A stretch of DNA of 64,000 nucleotides from Achromobacter sp. B7 (GCF_003600685.1 NZ_CP032084.1:1984001-2048000), one strand, 5' to 3'; shown: positions 17,132-26,089, numbered from the stretch's first letter. Notes: generated from the sequence alone by a model not told the origin. Numbers and translations are program-made.

Positions 17132-17971
17132 CTATTCGCCGCGCTTGCGCAGTTGGGGGTTCAGGGCGTCGTTCAAGCCTTCGCCGATCAGGTTGATGGC
17201 CAGCACCGTCAACAGGATGGCCACGCCGGGCCACACACTCATCCACCACGCTTCGCGGATCATCGTGCGCGCCGCGCCGATCATGAAGCCCCAGCTCATC
17301 AGGTTGCGGTCGCCCAGGCCCAGGAAGGACAAGGACGATTCTGTCAGGATGGCGGTGGCCACCATGAACGAGGCCGACACGATGATGGGCGACATGGCGT
17401 TGGGCAGGATCTGCGTGCTGACGATGCGCGCCGGCGTCTGGCCAATGACGATGGCCGCCTGGACGAATTCGCGCTGCTTGAGCGTCATGAATTCAGAGCG
17501 CACCAGCCGCGCGGCGGGGGGCCAGGACACGACGGCGATTGCACCCATGATGGAATAGACCGATGGGCTCAGGATGGCGACCAGCACCACGGCCATGGCC
17601 AACTGCGGAATGGTCTGGAAGAACTCGGTGAAGCGCATCAGCGCGTCGTCCACGCGGCCGCCGCAGTAGCCGGCCACCGAGCCGACCAGGATGCCGAACA
17701 GCAATGCCACCGCCGTCGACAGCAGGCCCACCATCAGGGACACCCGCGCGCCCCACACCAGGCCGGCGGTGATGTCGCGGCCCAGCATGTCGGTGCCGAA
17801 CGGGAAGTCGGCATTGGTGAACGGCGGAATCAGCGGGTCGGCCACCATCATCCAGGGGGATTCTTGATACAGCAGCGGCGCGGCCAGCGCCACAATGACG
17901 ACGACCAGCATGATGGCAAGACCGGCCACCGCGCCGTAGTTGCGCATATAACGTCGGGCAAAAGCTTTCAT
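17132..17971 (-). CDS. Dipeptide-type ABC transporter permease DppC
   Basis: A 279-residue inner-membrane permease with about six helices. It has the family N terminus and the block PFGTDMLGRDITAGLVWGARVSL. The conserved coupling-helix EAA-like motif is near EFVQAAIVIGQTPARIVSTQILPN. It overlaps the DppB-like gene by four bases (ATGA), showing translational coupling. Confidence 0.94.
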   Translation of the reverse strand: MKAFARRYMRNYGAVAGLAIMLVVVIVALAAPLLYQESPWMMVADPLIPPFTNADFPFGTDMLGRDITAGLVWGARVSLMVGLLSTAVALLFGILVGSVAGYCGGRVDDALMRFTEFFQTIPQLAMAVVLVAILSPSVYSIMGAIAVVSWPPAARLVRSEFMTLKQREFVQAAIVIGQTPARIVSTQILPNAMSPIIVSASFMVATAILTESSLSFLGLGDRNLMSWGFMIGAARTMIREAWWMSVWPGVAILLTVLAINLIGEGLNDALNPQLRKRGE

Positions 17972-18975
17972 GCGGCGGCTCCTTGCTGCGCGCCCGCGGC
18001 GATACGCGGATCAATCAGGCGGTACAACACATCGGTCAGCAGGTTGAACACCACCACCATGATGGAGGTGACCAGGAAGATGCCCAGCAGCAGCTGATAG
18101 TCGCGCTGAAGCAGGGCGTCGAACATCAGGCGCCCGATGCCCGGCCAGGCAAACACGGTTTCGGTCAGCACCGCGCCGCCCGCCATCTGGCCCAGTTGAA
18201 TGCCGGCGAACGTAATGACGGGCAGCAGTGCGTTGCGCAGCACGTGCACGCGGATCACGCGGCTGGGGCTCACGCCCTTGGCGCGCGCCGTTTTCACGAA
18301 GTCCATGCCGATCACTTCCAGCATCGACGCCCGCGTCAGCCGCACGTACACGGCCATGAAGAAGCAACCCAGGGTGACGGTGGGCAGGATCAGGTGTTGG
18401 GCGATGTCCGAGGCGCGCGCCCAGCCGGTCAGGCCCGAGCCCACGGTTTCCATGCCGAATGCGGGCAGCCAGCCCAGCACGACGGAGAACAGCAAAATGC
18501 CCATCAGCGACAGCCAGAACAGCGGCGTGGCGTACAGCAGCAGCGCGCCGGTCATCACCGAACTGTCGATCCAGCGGCGCTTGTTGCGGTAACGCGCCTT
18601 GGCCGCGACCACGCCCAGGAAGACACCCAGCACGATGGAAAACAAAAAGGCGCAGGACATCAGCAGGAACGTGGCGGGCAGGCGCTCGACGATCAAGTCC
18701 AGCACGGGGACGTGGTTGCGGTACGAAAAGCCCAGGTCCAGCTGGACCACGCCCTTCAGGTACAGCATCAGCTGCGTCAGGATGGGTTTGTCCAGGCCGA
18801 AAGCCACGCGCAGCTGGTCGACATAGGCGGCATCGCCCGCGCCGGCCTGGCCCGCCAGCACGGCAGCCGGGTCGCCGGGCGCCAGCCGGATCAGAAAGAA
18901 ATTGATGATGACCACGCCCAGCACGACCACCAGGGCCTTGCCGACGCGGGACAAGAAAAAGGAAAGGAATTTCAT
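17968..18975 (-). CDS. Dipeptide-type ABC transporter permease DppB
   Basis: A 335-residue permease. The family N terminus is MKFLSFFLSRVGKALVVVLGV, followed by FFLIRLAPGDPAAVLAG. The coupling motif is near VKTARAKGVSPSRVIRVHVLRNALLPV. An upstream in-frame Met at 19050 adds 25 non-homologous residues and was rejected. It lies 102 bases downstream of the receptor gene stop. Confidence 0.94.
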   Translation of the reverse strand: MKFLSFFLSRVGKALVVVLGVVIINFFLIRLAPGDPAAVLAGQAGAGDAAYVDQLRVAFGLDKPILTQLMLYLKGVVQLDLGFSYRNHVPVLDLIVERLPATFLLMSCAFLFSIVLGVFLGVVAAKARYRNKRRWIDSSVMTGALLLYATPLFWLSLMGILLFSVVLGWLPAFGMETVGSGLTGWARASDIAQHLILPTVTLGCFFMAVYVRLTRASMLEVIGMDFVKTARAKGVSPSRVIRVHVLRNALLPVITFAGIQLGQMAGGAVLTETVFAWPGIGRLMFDALLQRDYQLLLGIFLVTSIMVVVFNLLTDVLYRLIDPRIAAGAQQGAAA

Positions 18976-19077
18976 GCTTGGGATGTCCTCTCGGGCTGAA
19001 CGCGGGCGGCCGGGGGCGTGCCCATGCGCTGCCGGGATCCGCCGCCGCAAGGGCTTTGCGGCGGCGTCTTGCTGCGC

Positions 19078-20652
19078 TTACTTTTCGATGTAGACGTCGT
19101 CGAACGATTCGTTCAACCCGATCGCGGTCTTGACCAGGTTCTTCACGTTGGCGCGGTACAGGGTCGGGAATTCCATATCCACCAGGTAGCCGTTGGCCAC
19201 GTCATTGACCAGCGTGGTTTGCAGCTTGGTGTAGATTTCCTGGCGCTTGGCCGGATCAACTTCAGAGGCGGCGGCTTCCCATAGCTTGTCGGTCTCGGGG
19301 TTGCTGTAGCCCTGCACGTTGGCAAACGGCGAACCCTTGACGATGTTCGACGAGATATACAGCCGCTGCACGCCCAGCGCGGGGTCGCCGTACTGGTAGG
19401 TGAACGTGGTGGTCAGGTCGAAGTCCCAATTGCCCGTGCGGCTGGCCCAGCCGCCCGCGTCAGTGGATTCCACATTGACCTTGAAGCCCAGTTGTTCCAG
19501 CGCCTGCTTGGTGTATTCGCCCAGGCGATCCCACGTGGAACCGTACGGAAAGCTCAGTTGGCGAATCGTGTAGTCCTCGGGCTTGATGCCCGATTCCTTG
19601 ATCAGCGCGCGCGCCTTCTTCATGTCGAACGGCATCGCCGGCATGTTCTTGTCGTAGAACATCTCGGTCGTCACGAAGGGGCTGGTGGACACCTTGCCCA
19701 GGCCGAAGAAAATATTGTTGACCACCATGTTGCGGTTCATCGCGGCCATGATGGCCTGACGCACCTTCAGGTTGTCGAACGGGGGCTTGCGCATGTTGAA
19801 GATCAGGTAAGCCTGCGGCGAGAACATTTCCCAGCCGGCAGTGGTGTATTCCACCTTGGGCAGGGCGCGCAGGCGCTTGATGTCGACGTTGTCCACGTCA
19901 CCGCCACGCAGCACGTCCACGCTGCCGCGTTCGAACGCGACCGCGCGCGAGGCCGCGTCGGGAATCACGTTGAACACCAGTTCATCCAGATACGGCTTGC
20001 CCGGCTTCCAATAATCGGGGTTGCGCGTCAGCTTGATGTATTCGCCGCGCTTCCATTCCTTGAACATGAACGGACCGGTGCCCACGGGCTTCTGGTTGGC
20101 CGGGTTGGTCATGAAGTCCGTGCCGGCGTACAGATGCTTGGGCATCATGGGCGCAAAGCCAGGTTCGAACATCAGCATGAAAGCGGGGAAGGGCGTCTTC
20201 AGCTTGATTACCACCGTTTTCGCGTCCGGGGCGGTCACCGAATCGACAAACTTGTTCAAGATGACGCGGGCGCGCGCATGCGTCTTGGGCAGCATCTCGG
20301 AAAGCGAGAACACCACGTCTTCCGACGTGAACGGCTTGCCGTCATGCCACTTGACGTTGTCTTGCAGGTGGAACGTGTAGGTCAGCCCGTCGGCCGCCGC
20401 TTCCCACGATTTGGCCAGGCCGGGCTGCGGCTTCAGGCCGGTGGAATAGGTCAGCAGGCTTTCGTAGATCTTGCCCGCGACAAATTGCGTGGGGCCTTGC
20501 TGGTTGATGGCCGTGACGATCACGGGCGGCTCGGGCTGCACGATCATGTTCAGCGTGCCGCCTTTGGTCTGCGCCAAGGCTTGCGTGGCGGGTAGCGCGG
20601 CCGCAAGGACCAATGCGCCGATGCTTAGGGAGAACCATTTCTTCGATTTCAC
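19078..20652 (-). CDS. Peptide-type ABC transporter substrate-binding protein (family 5)
   Basis: A 524-residue DppA/OppA-family receptor. I chose the GTG at 20652 because CGGAGG lies eight bases upstream and it begins a clear signal peptide (KSKKWFSLSIGALVLAAALP, cleaved near ALAQ). The ATG at 20877 would add 75 residues of unrelated sequence. The core shows SWEAAADGLTYTFHLQDNVKWHDGKPFTSEDVVFS-type family blocks. It supplies the ligand specificity for the downstream dppBC-dppDF-like genes. The neighbouring amidohydrolases suggest an amide or N-acyl compound rather than ordinary dipeptides. Confidence 0.92.
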   Translation of the reverse strand: MKSKKWFSLSIGALVLAAALPATQALAQTKGGTLNMIVQPEPPVIVTAINQQGPTQFVAGKIYESLLTYSTGLKPQPGLAKSWEAAADGLTYTFHLQDNVKWHDGKPFTSEDVVFSLSEMLPKTHARARVILNKFVDSVTAPDAKTVVIKLKTPFPAFMLMFEPGFAPMMPKHLYAGTDFMTNPANQKPVGTGPFMFKEWKRGEYIKLTRNPDYWKPGKPYLDELVFNVIPDAASRAVAFERGSVDVLRGGDVDNVDIKRLRALPKVEYTTAGWEMFSPQAYLIFNMRKPPFDNLKVRQAIMAAMNRNMVVNNIFFGLGKVSTSPFVTTEMFYDKNMPAMPFDMKKARALIKESGIKPEDYTIRQLSFPYGSTWDRLGEYTKQALEQLGFKVNVESTDAGGWASRTGNWDFDLTTTFTYQYGDPALGVQRLYISSNIVKGSPFANVQGYSNPETDKLWEAAASEVDPAKRQEIYTKLQTTLVNDVANGYLVDMEFPTLYRANVKNLVKTAIGLNESFDDVYIEK

Positions 20653-20912
20653 TGCGAGCCTCCGGGCTGGAAAGGGACTGACAGGTGACCGCCGCTGCGC
20701 GGCGGATGCCGTGCTTTGACAAGCAAACCTTGTGCCACCTGGGTTTATCAGGGGTACTACAGGTAAAGCCGCTACCGCCATGCTTCGTACAGGTGCTGGG
20801 TAAGGCAGGCCGCGCACCAATGCGGCGAAATCGGCGGTGCACGCGCGGCGAGCCGAAAGACGTGGTGTCGTCGGCATCGGCCGCGCGGCGATCCGCGAGG
20901 AAACAGTTGCCG

Positions 20913-22157
20913 CTATCTTGCGGCGTTGGCCCGCGCCACCATGGCGTCAAGCAGGACGTTGCAGCCGGCTTCCAGATGCTCGGGTTGCGCGTCCTCAATT
21001 TCGTTGTGGCTGATGCCGTCTTTGCAGGGCACGAAGATCATGGCGGTGGGCGCCACCGCGGCCATGTAGACGGCGTCGTGCCCCGCGCCCGTCACGATGT
21101 TCATCGCCGGCAGGCCGCGACTGGCGGCGCCTTGCCGGACCTTGTCCACCAGGTCGGTATCAAAGGGCGTGGGGCGGAAATACTGCACGTCTTTCAAGTC
21201 CACCTGCACGCCATGGGCCACGGCGATGTCATCGCAAGCCCGGCGCCATTGCTGGTCCATGCGCGTCAACGTGGCTTCGTCTTCGTGGCGCAGGTCGGCG
21301 GTAAAGCGAACCTGGCCGGGGATGACGTTGCGCGATCCCGGGTGCGCGTGGATCTCGCCCACGGTGCCACGCCCGTGCGGCTGGTGCGCGTTAGCGATGT
21401 TGATGACGGTCTGCACCAGAAAACTGGCGGCAAAGAGCGCGTCGCGGCGAATCGCCATCGGTGTGGGGCCCGCGTGCATTTCCATGCCGGTCACCGTGAC
21501 GTCGTACCAGCGCAGGCCCAGCGACCCGGTCACGACGCCGATGGTCTTTTTCTCGTGTTCAAGAATCGGGCCCTGTTCGATATGGGCCTCGAAGTAGGCG
21601 TCCACCGGGCGCCCGCCTACCGGGTCCGTGCCCGCGTATCCGATCGCGGCCAGCTCATCGCGTACCGAGATGCCTTGCGCGTCGCGGGCCGACAGCGCGG
21701 TTTCCAATGGGAACTTGCCGGCGAATACGCCGGACCCCATCATCACGGGCACAAAGCGCGAGCCTTCCTCGTTGGTCCAGATCGCCACTTCCAGCGGCGC
21801 TTCCGTCTGGACGCCGGCGTCGTTCAATGTGCGCATGACTTCCAGGCCGGCCAGCACGCCGTAGCAGCCGTCGAACTTGCCGCCCGTGGGTTGGGTATCG
21901 ATGTGGCTGCCGGTCATGACGGGCGGCAGGTCGTTATTGCGGCCGGCGCGGCGCGCAAAGATGTTGCCCACCTGGTCCACCCGCACCGTCATGCCGGCAT
22001 CGCGCATCCAGCCAGTGACAAGGTCGCGGCCCTGGCCGTCCAGCGCGGTCAGCGCCAATCGACAGTTGCCGCCTTTTGGCGTGGCGCCGATGCGCGCAAG
22101 GTCCATCAGCGACTGCCACAGGCGTTGGCCGTTGATGGACAGGGAAGACGTAGTCAT
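20913..22157 (-). CDS. M20-family Zn amidohydrolase (N-carbamoyl amino acid hydrolase / allantoate amidohydrolase type)
   Basis: A 414-residue hydrolase. Metal ligands of the hydantoinase/carbamoylase family are visible: His85 (GSHIDT), Asp96 (GKFDG), Glu130-131 (TNEEGSRF) and the C-terminal His in SHNE. These enzymes cleave N-carbamoyl or ureido groups. The Met at 22157 overlaps the GntR regulator stop by four bases. The upstream extension to 22313 lies inside the regulator and was rejected. The gene heads a catabolic cluster with a peptide-type ABC importer. A ureido or N-carbamoyl amine substrate is a reasonable but unproven inference. Confidence 0.9.
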   Translation of the reverse strand: MTTSSLSINGQRLWQSLMDLARIGATPKGGNCRLALTALDGQGRDLVTGWMRDAGMTVRVDQVGNIFARRAGRNNDLPPVMTGSHIDTQPTGGKFDGCYGVLAGLEVMRTLNDAGVQTEAPLEVAIWTNEEGSRFVPVMMGSGVFAGKFPLETALSARDAQGISVRDELAAIGYAGTDPVGGRPVDAYFEAHIEQGPILEHEKKTIGVVTGSLGLRWYDVTVTGMEMHAGPTPMAIRRDALFAASFLVQTVINIANAHQPHGRGTVGEIHAHPGSRNVIPGQVRFTADLRHEDEATLTRMDQQWRRACDDIAVAHGVQVDLKDVQYFRPTPFDTDLVDKVRQGAASRGLPAMNIVTGAGHDAVYMAAVAPTAMIFVPCKDGISHNEIEDAQPEHLEAGCNVLLDAMVARANAAR

Positions 22158-22897
22158 GGGTTGCCTCGATGGTCGGTAAGGGGATCGAAGTCTTCGCGCA
22201 GGCGCGCCAGGATGCCAAGCAGGTGCGTGTGCATGGCGTGGCGCGCGCGAATCGGGTCTCGCGCCGTGATGGCGTTCAGGATGCGTTGATGCTCGGCATG
22301 GGCGGCGACCCACGCTTGCGTCGTGACGAAATAGTCCTGCATGCGGCTATACAGCGAACTGGACTGGCTTAGATTCCACAGATGCGCCACGGCTGACGCC
22401 AGCGCCGCGTTGCCGCAGGCCGCGCCGATGGCGCTGTGGAACGCGCGGTCATGGCGGCCGGGCGAGTCGGTCAGCGACATGGCGGCATGGGCATCGCGGA
22501 TGCCGGCAATCTGTGCGGGCGTGGCCTGGTGCGCGGCCAGCGCCGCGCATTCCGGTTCGATCAGCATGCGCGCTTCAAGAAGGTCGAATGGCCCGATGTC
22601 GTCCTGTTCGGCCAAGGCCGGCGCGCCCATGGCGGCCGTTGCGGGAAACGCGGCGCCGTCCGGCGAGGTCGTGACGAACACCCCGGTGCCGACGCGAACT
22701 TCGACGTAGCCTTCGATTTCCAGCGCAATCAGTGCTTCGCGGATCGAGGCCCGACTCACTTGCAGTTGTTCGGCCAGCTCGCGCTCGGAAGGCAGGCGCG
22801 CGCCGCGCAGGAAATCACCCGCCCGGATGCGGCCGGCGATCTGGTCGGCAATCATGCGATACAAGCGGGTGGCGGCGACGGCCTGAAAGGTGCTCAT
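22154..22897 (-). CDS. GntR-family regulator, FadR subfamily (FCD domain)
   Basis: A 247-residue regulator. The winged helix-turn-helix spans residues about 10-75 (GARLPSERELAEQLQVSRASIREALIALE). The FCD effector domain follows, with the metal-binding His residues expected around RHDRAFHSAI and ARHAMHTHL. It is the first gene of the leftward nine-gene cluster and overlaps the hydrolase gene by four bases. Two copies of GGTGGTCAGGCCA upstream are probable operators, so autoregulation of the whole cluster is likely. Confidence 0.92.
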   Translation of the reverse strand: MSTFQAVAATRLYRMIADQIAGRIRAGDFLRGARLPSERELAEQLQVSRASIREALIALEIEGYVEVRVGTGVFVTTSPDGAAFPATAAMGAPALAEQDDIGPFDLLEARMLIEPECAALAAHQATPAQIAGIRDAHAAMSLTDSPGRHDRAFHSAIGAACGNAALASAVAHLWNLSQSSSLYSRMQDYFVTTQAWVAAHAEHQRILNAITARDPIRARHAMHTHLLGILARLREDFDPLTDHRGNP

Positions 22898-22917
22898 CGT
22901 GGCGTGGAGTTGTCATG

Positions 22918-23061
22918 GCCTGGTGGTCAGGCCACCAATATAGGCACGCCGCCTTTGAAATAGAAGGGGAAATTTACGTTTTCAGGGAAAACGATCAGAG
23001 GGAATCTACGTCTTCCTATCCGGTGGTCAGGCCAGTTAGGCGACGTTAGTGTCTGGCCTGA
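22918..23061. promoter_or_regulatory. Candidate GntR operator pair
   Basis: GGTGGTCAGGCCA occurs at 22922-22934 and again at 23022-23034, exactly 100 bp apart. The first copy lies within a near-perfect 17-bp palindrome (TGGTGGTCAGGCCACCA, 22921-22937). A third half-site, TGGCCTGA in reverse, lies at 23054-23061. Confidence 0.65.
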
Positions 23062-23107
23062 AGCGGGCGTTGGCGTTGCGCCAGCGCCGCTTGCTTGCAT
23101 GCCCGGT

Positions 23108-23353
23108 TTAGGGCTCGTTCGTGAACGCGCGGACCAGGCGCGCGATGCCGTCCAGTTCGTCCTGGGCGCCCTCTACCCATTCGGGCTTTTCAAAGGGGCT
23201 GTCGGACGGGGCGTTGTCCATGCCGGCCTTCAGGTCGTTAAGCAGTTCCAGCGCCATGTCGGTAGCTTGCGGGCTGCTGCGGGTGGATAGGGCGATGGCA
23301 ATTGCCACCGCCTGGCGCATGGCCAACAGGCGGCCGTCCAGTTCAGTGCCCAT
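23108..23353 (-). CDS. Small hypothetical protein
   Basis: An 81-residue helical cytoplasmic protein with no domain I recognise. It begins MGTELDGRLLAMRQAV with an AAGGA ribosome site. The in-frame Met at 23443 gives an unlikely N terminus. It is divergent from hemN, about 125 bases away, and its stop is near the GntR operator region. Confidence 0.6.
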   Translation of the reverse strand: MGTELDGRLLAMRQAVAIAIALSTRSSPQATDMALELLNDLKAGMDNAPSDSPFEKPEWVEGAQDELDGIARLVRAFTNEP

Positions 23354-23429
23354 GAGGTGTCCTTGTTGTGCAACGTAAAAGCCGCATTTTACGGGCGTGA
23401 CCCGGCGCCCGCCCAAGACGCCGCCGGGT

Positions 23430-23443
23430 TTGCGCCAGATCAA
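23430..23443 (+). promoter_or_regulatory. Candidate FNR/ANR-type box before hemN
   Basis: TTGCG-CCAG-ATCAA matches the TTGAT-N4-ATCAA consensus at eight of ten positions. It lies 36 bases upstream of the hemN ATG. Oxygen-dependent control of hemN by FNR-type regulators is common in proteobacteria. Confidence 0.45.
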
Positions 23444-23478
23444 GTTGCGGTGACCCGCAAGGGCGAATAATCCAGGCT

Positions 23479-24906
23479 ATGCAAGCCGCCCTAAGCCCCG
23501 TCGTTTCATCGCCCGCGCCTGCCGCCGCCGAACCGTTCTTTCCCCCTCGATTGTTGGCGAGGCTGGACAAGAACGGGCCACGCTACACCTCGTATCCCAC
23601 CGCCGACCGCTATCACGGCAATTTCGGCGAGCAGGACTATCGCAACGCGCTGCGGCAGCGTCGCGCCAACGCCGCGACCGAGCCGCTGTCGCTATATGTG
23701 CACATCCCGTTCTGCGATTCGGTCTGCTATTACTGCGCGTGCAACAAGGTGGTCACGCGTCATCACGACCGTGCGGTGCGCTACCTGGAAGCGCTGGCGC
23801 AAGAGATCGCCTTGCACGTGAAGGAGCTTGGCCCGGGCGTGCCGGTGTCGCAACTGCACTTTGGTGGCGGAACGCCTACGTTTCTGTCCGATGCGGAGCT
23901 CACCCGTTTGATGCAGGACCTGAGATCGGCATTCCGGTTCGAGAACGATGCCGAAATTTCGATCGAAGTCGATCCTCGCACGGCTACGCCCCAGCGCCTG
24001 GCGCACCTTCGGCAGTTGGGCTTTAACCGCCTGAGCTTCGGCGTGCAGGATTTTGACGAGCGGGTGCAAAAGGCGGTGCATCGGGTGCAGTCTTTTGACG
24101 ACGTGCGGGCGCTGATGCAAAGCGCGCGCGCCCTGGGCTACGACTCGGTCAACATGGACCTGATCTACGGGCTGCCGTTGCAGACCACGGAATCGTTCGC
24201 GCGCACGATCAAACAGGTGGTGGCGTTGCGACCCGACCGCATTGCGCTGTACGCCTACGCGCACCTGCCCGAGCGCTTCAAGCCCCAACGCCGCATCCAT
24301 GAAGCGGACCTGCCCAATCGCGAGACCCGGGTGGGCTTGCTTGGCGCGGCCATCGACGGCTTTCTGCAGCAGGGCTACACGTACATCGGCATGGACCATT
24401 TCGCGCTGAACACCGACGCGTTGGCCATCGCCAAGCAGCGTGGGCAGCTGCACCGGAATTTCCAGGGCTATAGCACCCAGCCCGACCGCGATCTGGTCGC
24501 CCTGGGCGTGTCCGCCATCGGCCGCATCGGCAACACGTACAGCCAGAACGCAAAAGTGCTGGACGCCTATTACGGCGCGGTCGAATCCGGCCATTTCGCG
24601 GTGGAACGCGGGCTCAGCCTGTCCAGCGACGACCTGGTGCGGCGGGAAGTCATCATGGACATCATGTGCCAGGGCCGGGTGGACTTTGCTGCCGTCGAGG
24701 CGCGCCACGACCTGCGCTTTGGCGACTACTTCAGCCGCGAACTGCTGCAAATGGCGAACCTGGCCGAATTGGGCCTGGTCAATCTGCGCGCGGGCGAAGT
24801 AGAGGTTACCGGGCTGGGCTGGTACTTCGTGCGCGCGGTCGCCATGGCGTTTGACGGCTACCTGGGCAGCGCCGGCAGCGGCGCCAGCTATTCCCGCATC
24901 ATCTGA
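23479..24906 (+). CDS. hemN: Oxygen-independent coproporphyrinogen III oxidase HemN
   Basis: Radical SAM enzyme that decarboxylates coproporphyrinogen III to protoporphyrinogen IX without oxygen, in haem synthesis. The 475-residue length fits true HemN rather than the shorter HemW. Cys79, Cys83 and Cys86 (CDSVCYYC) ligate the [4Fe-4S] cluster, with the extra Cys88 typical of HemN. YVHIPFC and HFGGGTPTFLSD are also present, along with the C-terminal HemN domain. A likely FNR/ANR box precedes it. Confidence 0.95.
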   Translation: MQAALSPVVSSPAPAAAEPFFPPRLLARLDKNGPRYTSYPTADRYHGNFGEQDYRNALRQRRANAATEPLSLYVHIPFCDSVCYYCACNKVVTRHHDRAVRYLEALAQEIALHVKELGPGVPVSQLHFGGGTPTFLSDAELTRLMQDLRSAFRFENDAEISIEVDPRTATPQRLAHLRQLGFNRLSFGVQDFDERVQKAVHRVQSFDDVRALMQSARALGYDSVNMDLIYGLPLQTTESFARTIKQVVALRPDRIALYAYAHLPERFKPQRRIHEADLPNRETRVGLLGAAIDGFLQQGYTYIGMDHFALNTDALAIAKQRGQLHRNFQGYSTQPDRDLVALGVSAIGRIGNTYSQNAKVLDAYYGAVESGHFAVERGLSLSSDDLVRREVIMDIMCQGRVDFAAVEARHDLRFGDYFSRELLQMANLAELGLVNLRAGEVEVTGLGWYFVRAVAMAFDGYLGSAGSGASYSRII

Positions 24907-24929
24907 CGCGGCGCGTGCGCGGGGCGGCT

Positions 24930-25577
24930 TCATTCCGCGAATTTCTCGCGCAGGTATAGAGCCAGCGATAGATCGTCGGCCAGTTGCAGCTTTTGCATCG
25001 CCCGCCGCTTATGGGTGCTGATCGTCTTTTTGCTGCGCGACAGGCGCGCGGCTATCTGCGTGACGGACAGGCCCTGGCTGATATGGCGCAGGATCTCGAT
25101 TTCGGATGTGGTCAGCATCGCGTGGGGGTGGTCGGGCAGCACGGGGCGAACCTTGCCGTCCTGCACGGACAGAAAGGTCTTCTTGTTGTTGAGTACGGCT
25201 CGAATGATTTCGGGCAGCAACACCATTCCCCATTGCTTGGCCAAATAGCCGTTGGCGCCGGCGCGATACGCGGCGTATTGCGTTTCCTGCCGGTTGCCCG
25301 CCGAAAACGTGATGAGCGCCAGGGCAGGGTAGTGCCGCCGCAGCCGCCGCAGGAAATTGACGCCGTCCCAGGGTTCCTGGGGCAGATAAAAATCCACCAG
25401 CGCTACATCACAGGGCGTATGACGCAGCTTCTCAAGCATTTCGCGCGCCGATGTCTCTCGGTGCAGCACCCGGAAGCCGGGGCGGCTTTCAAGATATGCA
25501 CCCACGCCTAGGGCGACGACGGGGTGATCGTCCAGTATCGCCACCTTGATAACCGACGGCAGCCGCGACAGCAGCAT
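24930..25577 (-). CDS. NarL/FixJ-type response regulator (orphan)
   Basis: A two-component regulator. The receiver domain (about residues 10-125) has the acidic pair Asp16-Asp17 and phospho-acceptor Asp62 (LVDFYLP). A LuxR-type helix-turn-helix (LTTSEIEILRHISQGLSVTQIAARLSRSKKTISTHK) fills the C terminus. From 25577 it is 215 residues, the usual family length. An alternative ATG at 25670 has a better ribosome site (GGAG) and would add 31 residues. No sensor kinase adjoins it. The architecture resembles BvgA and RcsB. Confidence 0.88.
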   Translation of the reverse strand: MLLSRLPSVIKVAILDDHPVVALGVGAYLESRPGFRVLHRETSAREMLEKLRHTPCDVALVDFYLPQEPWDGVNFLRRLRRHYPALALITFSAGNRQETQYAAYRAGANGYLAKQWGMVLLPEIIRAVLNNKKTFLSVQDGKVRPVLPDHPHAMLTTSEIEILRHISQGLSVTQIAARLSRSKKTISTHKRRAMQKLQLADDLSLALYLREKFAE

Positions 25578-26032
25578 ATGCCTGCGTCCGCTTGAGCGCA
25601 CGCCTTCGCCGCAGCGTGGCGGGTTGGAAATAGAGGCTGCTTTGGTCACACGTATTGGGACAGCTTTCATCGATGCTCCACAAGCCGGTAGCGCGAACCG
25701 CGTCGCGCTTTTCTCGGCCAGAGTTGAAGTCCGGAGCACGCTCCGCGCCTGGTCATAAATTTGCGATGGAAGGTTACGTTTTCGAAAGCCTGTCCGGACG
25801 GGAATCACCCGAATATCGGACCTTTGCACCCTGGAACGAGCATTCAATCAGCCGCAAGACTGGGCATATTCGCTTGACTGGCGCCCGGAAAAGGCGCAAA
25901 GGGTGCTACAATCGACACATTAATTTCGGTCGATCCGTTGGTTGCTGGGGTGCCCCCGGCCCGGTCTTGGTTGGTATCGATCGCGCAACCTTGCAACGCG
26001 CCGTCCTGGCGCGTTTGAACAGGCTCAGAATC
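25578..26032. other. Intergenic region: response-regulator upstream region and thrS promoter
   Basis: Apart from the thrS promoter and the untranslated leader start, I see no gene here. The left part may encode an N-terminal extension of the response regulator up to 25670. Confidence 0.5.
25904..25912 (+). promoter_or_regulatory. Extended -10 promoter of the thrS leader
   Basis: TGCTACAAT is an extended -10 element (TGn-TACAAT). TTGACT at 25874-25879 is too far (27 bases) to be its normal -35. Transcription would start near 25919, giving a leader of about 310 nt before thrS. Confidence 0.5.
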
Positions 26033-26089
26033 ATGCTTTTCCTGCTGGCACGAACTACGACCCGGAACTTTCGCCCTATGTCGCGTTAG
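26033..26089 (+). CDS. thrS leader peptide with three consecutive Thr codons
   Basis: An 18-codon ORF encoding MLFLLARTTTRNFRPMSR. Codons 8-10 are ACT, ACG and ACC (26054-26062), a run of three Thr immediately upstream of the threonyl-tRNA synthetase gene. An AGG ribosome site lies nine bases before the ATG. The last codons (GTCGCGTT, 26080-26087) can pair with AACGCGGC (26152-26159), the 5' arm of the downstream terminator. Stalling at Thr codons would leave this element free and favour antitermination. Translation to the stop would cover it and favour termination. This is the expected layout of a ribosome-mediated attenuator. It is predicted from sequence only. Confidence 0.72.
   Translation: MLFLLARTTTRNFRPMSR

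Noticed and set aside
15503..18097. Long 864-codon rightward ORF opposite the ABC transporter genes
   Set aside because: It is the complementary strand of three well-supported transporter genes; composition is His/Gln/Arg-rich, as expected of a GC-rich shadow frame.
25874..25912. TTGACT paired with TACAAT as a normal sigma70 promoter for thrS
   Set aside because: The spacer is 27 bases; only the extended -10 element was kept.
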